Shown piece by piece: positions 1-7,564 of a stretch of DNA of 64,000 nucleotides; position 1 is the first letter of the stretch, and each line of letters opens with the position of its first letter. Below the pieces are notes generated by a model, which saw only the letters and a program-made list of their open reading frames with translations, was not told where the DNA came from and did not search any database. Source of the stretch: Pelagimonas sp050633425 (lineage in GTDB: Bacteria > Pseudomonadota > Alphaproteobacteria > Rhodobacterales > Rhodobacteraceae); NCBI RefSeq assembly GCF_050633425.1, contig NZ_JBOEGM010000034.1:62001-126000 (forward strand). Reading direction: 5' to 3'. A program made the position numbers and the translations under genes.

Positions 1-329
1 CCGATCATCCACATGATTACGAAGGCCATCACGGGGGCGACATATTCGAAACCAAAGAGCGACATCGCAAAGATTCCGATGGCGAGAATGGCGGCATAGG
101 CCCCGGTCACCAGAAAGGCGCGGAGGCTTTGGGTCTGATGCTCGGTGGGTTTGAGAACCAGAAATGCGCCGCAAATGGCAATAATAATTGAGATATAGTT
201 GGGGACTGTTTTCGGCGCGAGATTGCTGCCTTCAACCGTTTCCACATAGGTCGGGATCACAAAGAAATAGAGCGCTAACCCGAGCAGAAAAAAGAACGCA
301 CCCGAAATGCGATCCGCAGAAATTCCCAT
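1..329 (-). CDS. tripartite tricarboxylate transporter TctB-family subunit (partial)
   Basis: Small membrane subunit of a TTT-family (TctABC) secondary transporter. The visible N-terminal 109 residues begin MGISADRISGAFFFLLG and contain about three hydrophobic segments, including one around IPTYVETVEG-xx-PKTVPNYISI, a layout typical of TctB. It starts about 57 nt after the stop of the TctC gene on the same strand, with a GGGAGGGC-type ribosome site just upstream (complement of 'gccctccc'). The gene runs off the left edge, so the C-terminus and the expected large TctA subunit are not visible. The family call rests on context plus the hydrophobic pattern. Confidence 0.75.
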   Translation of the reverse strand, partial: MGISADRISGAFFFLLGLALYFFVIPTYVETVEGSNLAPKTVPNYISIIIAICGAFLVLKPTEHQTQSLRAFLVTGAYAAILAIGIFAMSLFGFEYVAPVMAFVIMWMI

Positions 330-386
330 AATGCCCTCCCAAGCGTAATGGTCCCCCCGCGCCTTGAGGCGCGAGGGGCTGTGACA

Positions 387-1334
387 TTATTTGGCGAACA
401 GAACCTTGGCGTTGGCCAGGCCGTCGACCATCATCTGATGTGTGCCTTCTGGGCCCATATTGTGGGGCGCGCCTTTGACTGCGTTTGCGACAATCTCGGC
501 AACTTCTGGCGATCCGATGGCCTCATCCATAGCGGCGGCAATCGCTTTGAGAGCAGCCGGATCGGTGCCTTTGCGCATGGCAAGGAAGAAGACTGGATCA
601 ACATAGGCCGCAACACCGGATTCGGTGAAGGTCTTGACGTCTGGCGCATAGCTGAGGCGCGCCTGGTTGGCACCAGCAATAACTTTCATGTCGCCGGATT
701 CGAGGTATGGGAAGTGCTCGCCCGAACCAAAGCCCGCCAGAACCTGACCGCCAAGGATCAGTTTCATGACCTCTGCACCACCGTCGGCGGTAACCAGATC
801 AAATGTCGCGTCGGTCGCAGCAGTCGCCTGTTTCATCATCAGAACTTGGGGCGGGGCCATTGTCGCAACCGTCGCGCCTGAGTTCTCTTTGGAATAGGCC
901 ACCAAGCCTTCCAGATCGTCGAATGGCGCATCTTTGCTTGCAACCAGAGCAAGTTCGGCCACGGCGATGGTGCCGAGGTAATCGAAGCTCTCGGTGTCAA
1001 AGGGCAAGCTGTCGCCGCGCTGAACAAGCTGGACAAGCACCGGGATGCTAACGCCCATGCCGATCGTTGTGCCGTTTGCCGGGCGCTGTGACAAGCCGGT
1101 GAACATGGCAACGCCACCGCCACCTGGCTTGTTTTCGACAACGATGTTCCAGCCGGTGTTCTCTTCCATGACGCTGGCCAGCACTCGGCCCATTGTGTCA
1201 GTGGAGCCACCAGCACCAAAACCGATTTCGATGGTCAGTGGGCCATCGGGTGCCCAGTCTTCCGCAACTGCCGGAGCAGCAACAGCCATGAGCGCCGCGG
1301 CGCCGAGAGATAGAATTTTGGATTTGAGTTTCAT
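387..1334 (-). CDS. TctC/Bug-family periplasmic substrate-binding protein
   Basis: A 315-aa extracytoplasmic solute receptor for the TTT transporter. The start at 1334 gives a clean Sec signal peptide (MKLKSKILSLGAAALMAVAA, cleavage after AVA) and has a GGGAGGA site upstream; an in-frame upstream extension lacks both. The mature part shows the Bug pattern: GFGAGGSTDTMGRVLAS near the N-terminus, ENKPGGGGVAMF, then a two-lobed body ending in VDGLANAKVLFAK. It lies between an exported hydrolase and TctB in one minus-strand operon. Substrate is unknown; Bug proteins usually bind carboxylates, which fits the oxidase upstream in the operon. Confidence 0.88.
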   Translation of the reverse strand: MKLKSKILSLGAAALMAVAAPAVAEDWAPDGPLTIEIGFGAGGSTDTMGRVLASVMEENTGWNIVVENKPGGGGVAMFTGLSQRPANGTTIGMGVSIPVLVQLVQRGDSLPFDTESFDYLGTIAVAELALVASKDAPFDDLEGLVAYSKENSGATVATMAPPQVLMMKQATAATDATFDLVTADGGAEVMKLILGGQVLAGFGSGEHFPYLESGDMKVIAGANQARLSYAPDVKTFTESGVAAYVDPVFFLAMRKGTDPAALKAIAAAMDEAIGSPEVAEIVANAVKGAPHNMGPEGTHQMMVDGLANAKVLFAK

Positions 1335-1407
1335 GAATAGTCCTCCCTTAGGTATTTCAGTTGCTCGACCGTCTCTGTGTCCCTTACCGGACGAGCACAT
1401 TCTTGCG

Positions 1408-2364
1408 TTACTTGTTCTGTTCGATCTCCAGTCGCGACACCGCACCTGCGCGGAGTCGAGCGACCTGTTTCAACAGCCCCTCTGGGTTGACGAACAGGTT
1501 GGGCTCGCCTTCGGCCCGCTGTGCCAACAGCTGTCGATTTTCGTCGAGGTTGTCAGCGAAACCGTGCGTGGTCAAGTTGACCTCGAGTTTCTCTTCGGGG
1601 CTTTCGATCAGCGCGCGGACCTGATCGACGCTATTGATATAGGCCTCGACCTGTGATGGGCCTTCAATGGCATTCAGGCCCAGCCCACCGATCACAATCG
1701 CACGGTGTGTGTTGTTTCCATCTTTGACGTCAAAGGAATACGACGCCGTGCCCCATGTGTGGCCGGGTGTTTCAAAAACCTTGAAGGTGTTCCCACCAAT
1801 CTCAATGCTGTCGCCATCAGCAACAACCATTTCCGGCTCGATCATCTCCCAGGCGCGACGCCCGCTTGAGGCCGCAGCAGAGGCTGTTGCTTCGTCCCAA
1901 CCGGTTTGGGTCATTACAAAGGTGGCGTTGGGCAGAAGCTCTTTCATCGCCTTGGCTCCACCCGCATGATCAAAGTGACCATGGGTCATCAGCACATATT
2001 TGATATCGGCATAATCAACGCCGGCGGCTTTGATGTTTTCGGCCAGGGATTTGGTGAACGGGCCATAAAGCGTGTCGATCAGCACGACACCATCATCGGT
2101 ATGGACCAACCATGACGACACCCAGCAAATGCCGACAAAATCAACGTTATCAAAGGGGCTCCAGGGCTCAATGAATTGTGCAGGTGGGGTGTTGAGCCAT
2201 TTGCCGAGATCCGGCGGCATCTTGCCCGTTTTGCCAAAGCCAATGAAGCGTTGGAGGATCGACCCCGACGGGCAGCCATCAAAAAGGTCTTGTGCATATG
2301 CTGGCGCTGCGGTGCCTAGTGCGGCTGCGGCGATGCCTGCTTTCAGAATTGTCATCAGCTTCAT
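1408..2364 (-). CDS. exported metallo-beta-lactamase-fold hydrolase (B3-like)
   Basis: A 318-aa zinc hydrolase with a Sec signal (MKLMTILKAGIAAAALGTAA, cleavage near AYA-QD), so it acts in the periplasm. The start at 2364 follows an AAAGGGAGA site. The metal-binding motif THGHFDHAGG, a downstream PGHTWGTASYS histidine and LTTHGFADNL form the usual dinuclear ligand set of subclass-B3-like MBL proteins. It is preceded by a FAD-linked oxidase and followed by TctC in the same operon, so a role such as opening a lactone or ester before uptake is more likely than antibiotic resistance. The true substrate cannot be read from sequence. Confidence 0.82.
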   Translation of the reverse strand: MKLMTILKAGIAAAALGTAAPAYAQDLFDGCPSGSILQRFIGFGKTGKMPPDLGKWLNTPPAQFIEPWSPFDNVDFVGICWVSSWLVHTDDGVVLIDTLYGPFTKSLAENIKAAGVDYADIKYVLMTHGHFDHAGGAKAMKELLPNATFVMTQTGWDEATASAAASSGRRAWEMIEPEMVVADGDSIEIGGNTFKVFETPGHTWGTASYSFDVKDGNNTHRAIVIGGLGLNAIEGPSQVEAYINSVDQVRALIESPEEKLEVNLTTHGFADNLDENRQLLAQRAEGEPNLFVNPEGLLKQVARLRAGAVSRLEIEQNK

Positions 2365-2410
2365 GGTCGTTCTCCCTTTGGTGCCCGATGAGAAATGAGC
2401 GGACATTATC

Positions 2411-3880
2411 CTAGTTTTTGAGCTCTGGAATAAGCTTGCCAGGATTGATCATGTTCTGCGGGTCAAGCGCATGTTTAATGGCGCGCATAACTGCGACTTG
2501 TGTGGGTTCTTTCAATTGGGTCATCACCGGTAGTTTGCTCTGACCGATCCCGTGTTCGGCACTAAAAGAGCCGTTTAGACGGGTCAGAAGTGCAAAGGCG
2601 ACGTTCTTGGTGGCGTCCAGCGGCAAGCTGTCCCACTCATGCACCGCGCCAGCCATCAGCGCATAATGCAAATTGCCGTCGCCCAGATGCCCAACCGTCA
2701 CAGGCTGAAACCCCGCATCCAATGCTGCAGCGTCCATTTCGGCAACAAAGGGGCCGATATTGGCCAAGGGTAACGAAATATCGAGATGGTATGCCGGGCC
2801 CGTTTCTGTGATGGCTTCAAGGGTCGATTCACGCATGCGCCACAGATCGGCACGTTGTTGTTCGGACTGAGCGATCATTGCGTCCAGAACCAAACCGTCT
2901 TCCATCAAGGCCCCCAGAAGCTCCATGACTTGGGTCTCAAGCCGGATGCTTCCGTCGTCCATTTCTTCGGCATCATGGGGCCGGGACGAGGCGACTTCCA
3001 TCAGAATGCCGATCTCTGCTGGGGTCTCAAGTGGGCGGCGAATATCGGGGAAGGCCGTGCAAATCGTGTCTACTGCCGCCCGAGGCATGAATTCAAAAGC
3101 TTCGACCGCGCTGCCGGTGTAATCTTGTAAGCGGTTGAGTACATCAATGGCACCGTCCAGTGAGGCGACGGACAAAAAGGCCGTTGCGCGACTTGTGGGT
3201 TTGGGGAAGAGCTTGAAGACGGCTGCTGTGATAATCCCTAGCGTGCCCTCGGCCCCAATCAGCAAATCCTTGAGGTCATAGCCCGTGTTGTCTTTGCGCA
3301 GGCCTGTCAGCGCATTGACCACGGTGCCGTCGGGCATCACCGCCTCAATTCCGAGACAGAGTTCACGCGTGTTGCCATAGCGCACGACATTCGATCCCCC
3401 AGCGTTGGTGGCCAGGTTGCCGCCGATTGTGCAGCTGCCTTTTGCCCCAAACATCAGCGGAAAGATCAGCCCGTTGCTCAGTGCTGCTTCCTGAAGGGGC
3501 TCAAGCACAACCCCGGCTTCGGCAACGACCGTACGCCCGGCGGGATCAATGGCGCGCACTGCATTCATTCGGGTCAGGGATAGAATGAGGGATGGTTGTC
3601 CCGCGACCGGTACACCACCGCCGCACAATCCTGTGCGACCGCCTTGGGGCACCACAGTGATGGCGTTGGCGGCACATAGCTTCACGATTTCGGCGACCTG
3701 CTCGGTTGTTTCAGGACGAACAACGGCGATGGCATCGGCCTCGTTCTTAAATTGGCCGGTCCAATCCGTCGCGTAGCTGGCGAGATCGGCAGCATCGCAA
3801 AGAACATGAGAGGGGCCCACGATGACGCGCAACGCGTCTGTTATCGCCGTGAACTGATCCATGGACGTCTGTACGGTCAA
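2411..3880 (-). CDS. FAD-linked 2-hydroxyacid dehydrogenase (GlcD/D-2-HGDH family)
   Basis: A 489-aa flavoprotein, probably oxidising a D-2-hydroxyacid to a 2-oxoacid. The N-terminal PCMH FAD domain contains VPQGGRTGLCGGGVPV, GGNLATNAGGSNVVRYG and IGAEGTLGIIT; the C-terminal FAD-oxidase domain has the metal motif VGHLGDGNLH and SAEHGIGQSK, ending in DPQNMINPGKLIPE. The proposed TTG start at 3880 sits 5 nt after a GGGAGGGG site at 3886-3893; an ATG at 3862 is also possible. It is the first gene of the operon containing the MBL hydrolase and TTT receptor, and diverges from a GntR gene. Glycolate, lactate and hydroxyglutarate members cannot be separated here. Confidence 0.85.
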   Translation of the reverse strand: MTVQTSMDQFTAITDALRVIVGPSHVLCDAADLASYATDWTGQFKNEADAIAVVRPETTEQVAEIVKLCAANAITVVPQGGRTGLCGGGVPVAGQPSLILSLTRMNAVRAIDPAGRTVVAEAGVVLEPLQEAALSNGLIFPLMFGAKGSCTIGGNLATNAGGSNVVRYGNTRELCLGIEAVMPDGTVVNALTGLRKDNTGYDLKDLLIGAEGTLGIITAAVFKLFPKPTSRATAFLSVASLDGAIDVLNRLQDYTGSAVEAFEFMPRAAVDTICTAFPDIRRPLETPAEIGILMEVASSRPHDAEEMDDGSIRLETQVMELLGALMEDGLVLDAMIAQSEQQRADLWRMRESTLEAITETGPAYHLDISLPLANIGPFVAEMDAAALDAGFQPVTVGHLGDGNLHYALMAGAVHEWDSLPLDATKNVAFALLTRLNGSFSAEHGIGQSKLPVMTQLKEPTQVAVMRAIKHALDPQNMINPGKLIPELKN

Positions 3881-3937
3881 ATTTTCCCCTCCCATTTTCG
3901 AGGACACAGTGGGTATCTGCACTGGTCCATCGCAATG

Positions 3938-3995
3938 AAAACTACCATGCTACATGTCAGTTTAATCTGTCAAGTGACATGTAACATGGTAGTTT
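3938..3995. promoter_or_regulatory. long inverted repeat, probable GntR operator
   Basis: Arms 3939-3959 and 3975-3995 are 21 bp each, match at 20 of 21 positions as inverted repeats, and flank a 15-nt spacer. The core of each arm contains ACATG. The element lies between the divergent FAD-dehydrogenase and GntR genes; its right arm abuts the GntR promoter -35 box and its spacer contains a TTGACA on the minus strand (3968-3973). This placement suggests one regulator controlling both directions. Confidence 0.65.
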
Positions 3996-4022
3996 GACGG
4001 CTCGTTATGCATCGAATATAAC
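3994..4022 (+). promoter_or_regulatory. sigma70-type promoter of GntR gene
   Basis: TTGACG at 3994-3999 and TATAAC at 4017-4022 are separated by 17 nt. Transcription would start near 4029, which makes the ATG at 4028 an unlikely initiator and supports the downstream GTG start. A third operator-like half, ACATGCTATG (4021-4030), overlaps the -10 and start region. Confidence 0.6.
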
Positions 4023-4048
4023 ATGCTATGAACAGGGGGAATTTTGCC

Positions 4049-4717
4049 GTGCAGCCAATTAACTCACCGGAATCGTTGATGGAAACGACGGCAACACGCA
4101 TTCGAAATGCCATCGTCTCAGGCGAGTTGCCGCTGGGGTCTAAACTGTCGGAACAACGATTGGCCGATTCGTTGCAGGTCAGCCGATCACCGGTTAGAGA
4201 TGCATTGGCGGCCCTACAATCCGAAGGGCTTGTGCATGTTTCGCCCAAGCGCGGAACCTTTGTGTTCACACCGGATCTGCGTGTTGTGGACGAGCTGTGC
4301 GAACATCGCGCGGTCCTCGAAGTGGCGGCATTGCGCAAGGCCATCATTGGCAATCACACCGTGCTTTTGAGCACGTTGGAGCGGGCCATCGCTGAAATGC
4401 AAAGGGCTTTGGAAACGGACGACGCGCATGGCTATACAGCGGGTGATCAAGAGTTCCACAAAGCAATTGTCGCCTCCTGTGAAAATCGCTCAATTATTCG
4501 ATCCTATTCGCATACGATCGGCCCGCTGAAAGCGCTTCGTACGCATCTCTTCACGATCATGTTGGAGGGTGCTGAGCGCTCAATGGCTGAACATATGGCG
4601 CTGCTTGCGGCTTGCCAGGAACAAAATACCGATAGAGCGGTGGATTTGTTGACAACACATGTCGGGCACCTTGCCGAGGCGTTTCGAGCCAAATTGGAGA
4701 CGGAGAGCGCGAGCTGA
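4049..4717 (+). CDS. GntR-family regulator, FCD (FadR-like) subfamily
   Basis: A 222-aa transcriptional regulator. The N-terminal winged helix contains LGSKLSEQRLADSLQVSRSP and VRDALAALQSEGLV; the C-terminal FCD ligand domain has EHRAVLEVAALR, DQEFHKAIVASCEN and HMALLAACQEQN. The GTG start at 4049 is preceded by AGGGGGA at 4034-4040 with 8-nt spacing; an in-frame ATG at 4028 coincides with the predicted transcription start, so it is less likely. It diverges from the FAD-dehydrogenase/TctC operon across a long palindrome and probably senses the carboxylic substrate or product of that pathway. Confidence 0.88.
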   Translation: MQPINSPESLMETTATRIRNAIVSGELPLGSKLSEQRLADSLQVSRSPVRDALAALQSEGLVHVSPKRGTFVFTPDLRVVDELCEHRAVLEVAALRKAIIGNHTVLLSTLERAIAEMQRALETDDAHGYTAGDQEFHKAIVASCENRSIIRSYSHTIGPLKALRTHLFTIMLEGAERSMAEHMALLAACQEQNTDRAVDLLTTHVGHLAEAFRAKLETESAS

Positions 4718-4956
4718 TTTGCACCGCGCCCAAACCTGTCTATGCCTCCCGGAGAGGTGATGTGATCCTTTGTCGCCGAAACGGACAGCCTGATCTGCGA
4801 GGTCTCTGGGGTCGCAAGTTGCACAGGTGCTTGAGCACGGTCGTTTTCGCGCAACAATAAGCCACCTTCGTCCCGGTGGGGCATTCCGGTGGGGCACTGG
4901 CGATGTTGCCACAGGCGCAGACAGTGTCGTGACGCCCATGACGCAAGGTGTCTTTG

Positions 4957-6855
4957 TCATACTGGCAAGAGAATTCCCGCAAAGAAGGTCGCGAGATCAT
5001 CATAGTGATCCAGAGGCAGGACATGGGCAATGTACTGGTCGGGGCGCACGACGATCAGACAGCCAGCTTCCCGGTCTATTCCCCGCATATCATAGATATC
5101 GCCGGCCCCCTTATGATCGAGACAGAAGACTTTCTCGAAATCAATCAGCCCGAGCTTGCCGGTTTGGGGTTTCAAAAGCGGCGGCATGTTTTCGTAGTCC
5201 AGTTGATCAAATGTCTTTTGGAACACGGCGCGCAGGTCAATCACGGCATCGATGTCTTCGTCTGAACCAGTGTGTTTGACCACCGGCGAATTGGGGTCCT
5301 TTTCCAGCCAATTCGCCAGATTGCGCAAGGCCGTGTCGTCTTTGCCCGCAAAGGCATAGAGCCGCCAGCGTCCATCCGCTTCAGCCGCATGGCCCAACTG
5401 CATTTGCATGGCATCCGCAGCCCGCACAACAGGGGCGGAATGAAAGCGGCGGCCGATTTCTTCGCCTGTCGCAAGGGCTTGATGTGTGGGTGGTCCGATG
5501 AGCGCGCTTTCGTCGTATTGAACCGCCAGACCACCAGTGAATTCAAGGTTTTCCTTAAAGGCCCGCATGAATCGCGGCTCATCGCCATTGTCGAGATCGG
5601 ACGTTCCCGGAGGGGCCGACATAATGCGGGCCCATTCATGGTCGGTATCGACAAGGCGCTTGGCTTCTGCCCAGCGTTCGGCTGAATAACTGCGCAAAAG
5701 ACTGGCTTTGGCGCGGCCCTGCAACACATGCGCCAGTTTCCAACCAAGGTTAAACGTATCTTGCATCGATACATTCATACCTTGCCCGGCTTTGGGGCTG
5801 TGGGTGTGGCAGGCGTCGCCAGCGGTGAACACACGGGGATCGCGATCTAGTCCCTTATCGACATCGTCGAACCGGTCTGTCATACGATGTCCGATTTCGT
5901 AGATCGACCACCAGACGACTTCTTTCACGTCGATCGTATAGGGATTCATGATCCGTTTTGCCGTCGCGATCATGTCATCCTGTGAAAAGCCCCGTTCACT
6001 GACTCGTTCATCATCCCCCAGCTTATCAAGCTCAACATACATCCGAAAAAGGTAGCCGCCTTCGCGTGGCAAGATCAGCACATTGCCATGATTGGCCGAT
6101 GTGATCAGACATTTTTGTCGGATGTCAGGGAAGTCAGTATTGGCCAGAATGTCCATCACGCCCCAGGCTTGGTGCGCGGCATCCCCCATGAGTTTGCCAC
6201 CAATGGCTTTGCGGGTTTTAGAGCGTGCCCCGTCGCACCCGACCACGTAATTGGCCCGTATTGTGGTGGTTTCCCCCCAGTTCACTCCGGTGTCTTCAAG
6301 TGTCACGGTCACCGGGTGATCCTCGGTTGATGTGTCAATAGAGAGGTCTTTCAGGGCCAGATTGTAATCCGGGACCAGACGCGCCGGGGCGTTGTCCATG
6401 ACATCCAGAAAGAGTTGGTGCAATCGCGCTTGATTGATCAACGTATGCGGCATTTCAGAACTGTCATCGGTCACATCCTGAACCCGCCCGATGCGTTTGA
6501 TGGTGTCCGGTTGATCCGCATCCGGCATCCAAAAGCTGGTTTGGTTCACCCAATAGGTCTCACGTTTGACCGTGTCTGCAATCCCAAAGGCCTGCAGCAT
6601 TTCCATCGTGCGCGTATTGAGGCCATCGGCTTTGCCCTTCACGATATTGGACGGGCTGGCCTCGACGATCATTGTGCTGATGTCGGGAAATTGCGCCAGC
6701 TGTGCTGCAAGGCAAAGCCCGGCAGGCCCAGTTCCAACGATCAAAACATCCACTTTTTCCGGTAAGGGCGCGTTGTCTTGCCGGTCACGCCGGTTCGGCG
6801 CGGCAGTCTTGATGTCGGGGTTTCCCCCACGAAATCCATCTTTGTAAAACTGCAT
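4957..6855 (-). CDS. FAD-dependent aromatic monooxygenase (phenol 2-monooxygenase-like)
   Basis: A 632-aa class A flavoprotein hydroxylase. It shows the Rossmann motif VLIVGTGPAGLCLAAQ (about residues 37-52), the DG motif VVGCDGARSKTRKAIG, and the GD motif FTAGDACHTHSPKAGQG followed by NLGWKLA. The length and the thioredoxin-like C-terminal domain ending in LDHYDDLATFFAGIL match the phenol 2-monooxygenase and 3-hydroxybenzoate 4-monooxygenase group. Start at 6855 has an AGGA site. It diverges from a MarR gene, the usual regulator type for aromatic degradation, but no ring-cleavage genes are adjacent. Exact phenolic substrate is unknown. Confidence 0.83.
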   Translation of the reverse strand: MQFYKDGFRGGNPDIKTAAPNRRDRQDNAPLPEKVDVLIVGTGPAGLCLAAQLAQFPDISTMIVEASPSNIVKGKADGLNTRTMEMLQAFGIADTVKRETYWVNQTSFWMPDADQPDTIKRIGRVQDVTDDSSEMPHTLINQARLHQLFLDVMDNAPARLVPDYNLALKDLSIDTSTEDHPVTVTLEDTGVNWGETTTIRANYVVGCDGARSKTRKAIGGKLMGDAAHQAWGVMDILANTDFPDIRQKCLITSANHGNVLILPREGGYLFRMYVELDKLGDDERVSERGFSQDDMIATAKRIMNPYTIDVKEVVWWSIYEIGHRMTDRFDDVDKGLDRDPRVFTAGDACHTHSPKAGQGMNVSMQDTFNLGWKLAHVLQGRAKASLLRSYSAERWAEAKRLVDTDHEWARIMSAPPGTSDLDNGDEPRFMRAFKENLEFTGGLAVQYDESALIGPPTHQALATGEEIGRRFHSAPVVRAADAMQMQLGHAAEADGRWRLYAFAGKDDTALRNLANWLEKDPNSPVVKHTGSDEDIDAVIDLRAVFQKTFDQLDYENMPPLLKPQTGKLGLIDFEKVFCLDHKGAGDIYDMRGIDREAGCLIVVRPDQYIAHVLPLDHYDDLATFFAGILLPV

Positions 6856-6899
6856 CTCAGATCCTCATGTGATTGGGCAATAGGGGTGCGCTGGGCTTA

Positions 6900-6950
6900 A
6901 TAGTATCCATACTTACTATCTTGTCAAATAAAATAAGTATACATTCTATT
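6900..6950. promoter_or_regulatory. monooxygenase promoter with MarR operator-like repeats
   Basis: On the minus strand TTGACA (complement of 6922-6927) and TACTAT (complement of 6900-6905) are 16 nt apart, giving a good promoter for the monooxygenase. The palindrome GTATCCATAC (6903-6912) overlaps this -10 box, and a related block AGTATACATTCTAT lies at 6936-6949. The two AGTAT-n-CAT-type blocks are spaced so that one regulator could cover both divergent promoters. Confidence 0.55.
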
Positions 6951-7010
6951 TATTCTGATCTAATGTTCCAGAGAAGGTGCCATTCCCAGTAACGTCAGCG
7001 AGGAAGCCGT

Positions 7011-7442
7011 TTGAAAGCCCAATTGATGCCGGGACATTTGATCCGGCGATTAAACCAGATTTCAGCGCATGAGTTCGCCAGGCAGACGCAAGCAGCGGGG
7101 TTTGACATAACGCCGGTCCAATTTGCGGCGATGGATACGATCTCAGCCAATCCTGGAATTGATCAAGCCGGCGTTGCTGCCAATATCGCCTATGACCGGG
7201 CGACAATCGGGGGCGTGATAGATCGGCTTGTTCAAAAAGGCACCGTTGAGCGGACCGTTTCCAAGCGCGACAGAAGGGCCCGTGAAGTAAAATTGACCAA
7301 AAGCGGACAACGTATTTTGGACGACGTCCTGCCAATTGTCACAGCACTTCAAGAGGATATCTTGCCGGGACTAAGCCCAGAAGAACGGGGCATGTTCCTA
7401 AGTCTGGCATTCAAGGCGATTTCGAACGCAAAAGGCGGATAA
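7011..7442 (+). CDS. MarR-family transcriptional regulator
   Basis: A 143-aa winged-helix regulator. Helix-turn-helix region NPGIDQAGVAANIAYDRATI is followed by GGVIDRLVQKGTVERTVSKR and the wing motif DRRAREVKLTKSG, characteristic of MarR proteins. A TTG start at 7011 is supported by AGGA at 7001-7004; an ATG at 7026 is an alternative. Divergent from the aromatic monooxygenase, it is likely a phenolic-ligand-responsive repressor of that gene and itself, binding the repeats between them. Confidence 0.88.
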   Translation: MKAQLMPGHLIRRLNQISAHEFARQTQAAGFDITPVQFAAMDTISANPGIDQAGVAANIAYDRATIGGVIDRLVQKGTVERTVSKRDRRAREVKLTKSGQRILDDVLPIVTALQEDILPGLSPEERGMFLSLAFKAISNAKGG

Positions 7443-7481
7443 ACCGCGCCTTGAGGGAAACCAACCGGATCTAGCCCATTG

Positions 7482-7515
7482 TCATGGCCTGTTCAAAATC
7501 ATGGCCTGTTCAAAA
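7482..7515. repeat. 17-bp tandem repeat, two copies
   Basis: The unit TCATGGCCTGTTCAAAA occurs twice in direct tandem (7482-7498 and 7499-7515) between the convergent MarR and BCCT genes. It is outside any gene and looks like a slippage duplication. Confidence 0.8.
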
Positions 7516-7564
7516 TCGTCGGGATCAGGCGGGCCACCTATTGGGGCCCACCCGCATGTTCAAT

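Noticed and set aside
348..881. Long open frame on the plus strand over the TctC gene
   Set aside because: No recognisable family or ribosome site; it mirrors the well-supported TctC frame on the other strand.
1408..2364. Antibiotic-resistance metallo-beta-lactamase
   Set aside because: The metal ligands fit, but the operon context (oxidase, TctC, TctB) and overall sequence point to a catabolic hydrolase.
4827..5279. 150-codon plus-strand frame with a duplicated CCGGTGGGGCA motif (4873 and 4886)
   Set aside because: Frame runs into the monooxygenase gene on the opposite strand and lacks a ribosome site; the short direct repeat seems incidental.
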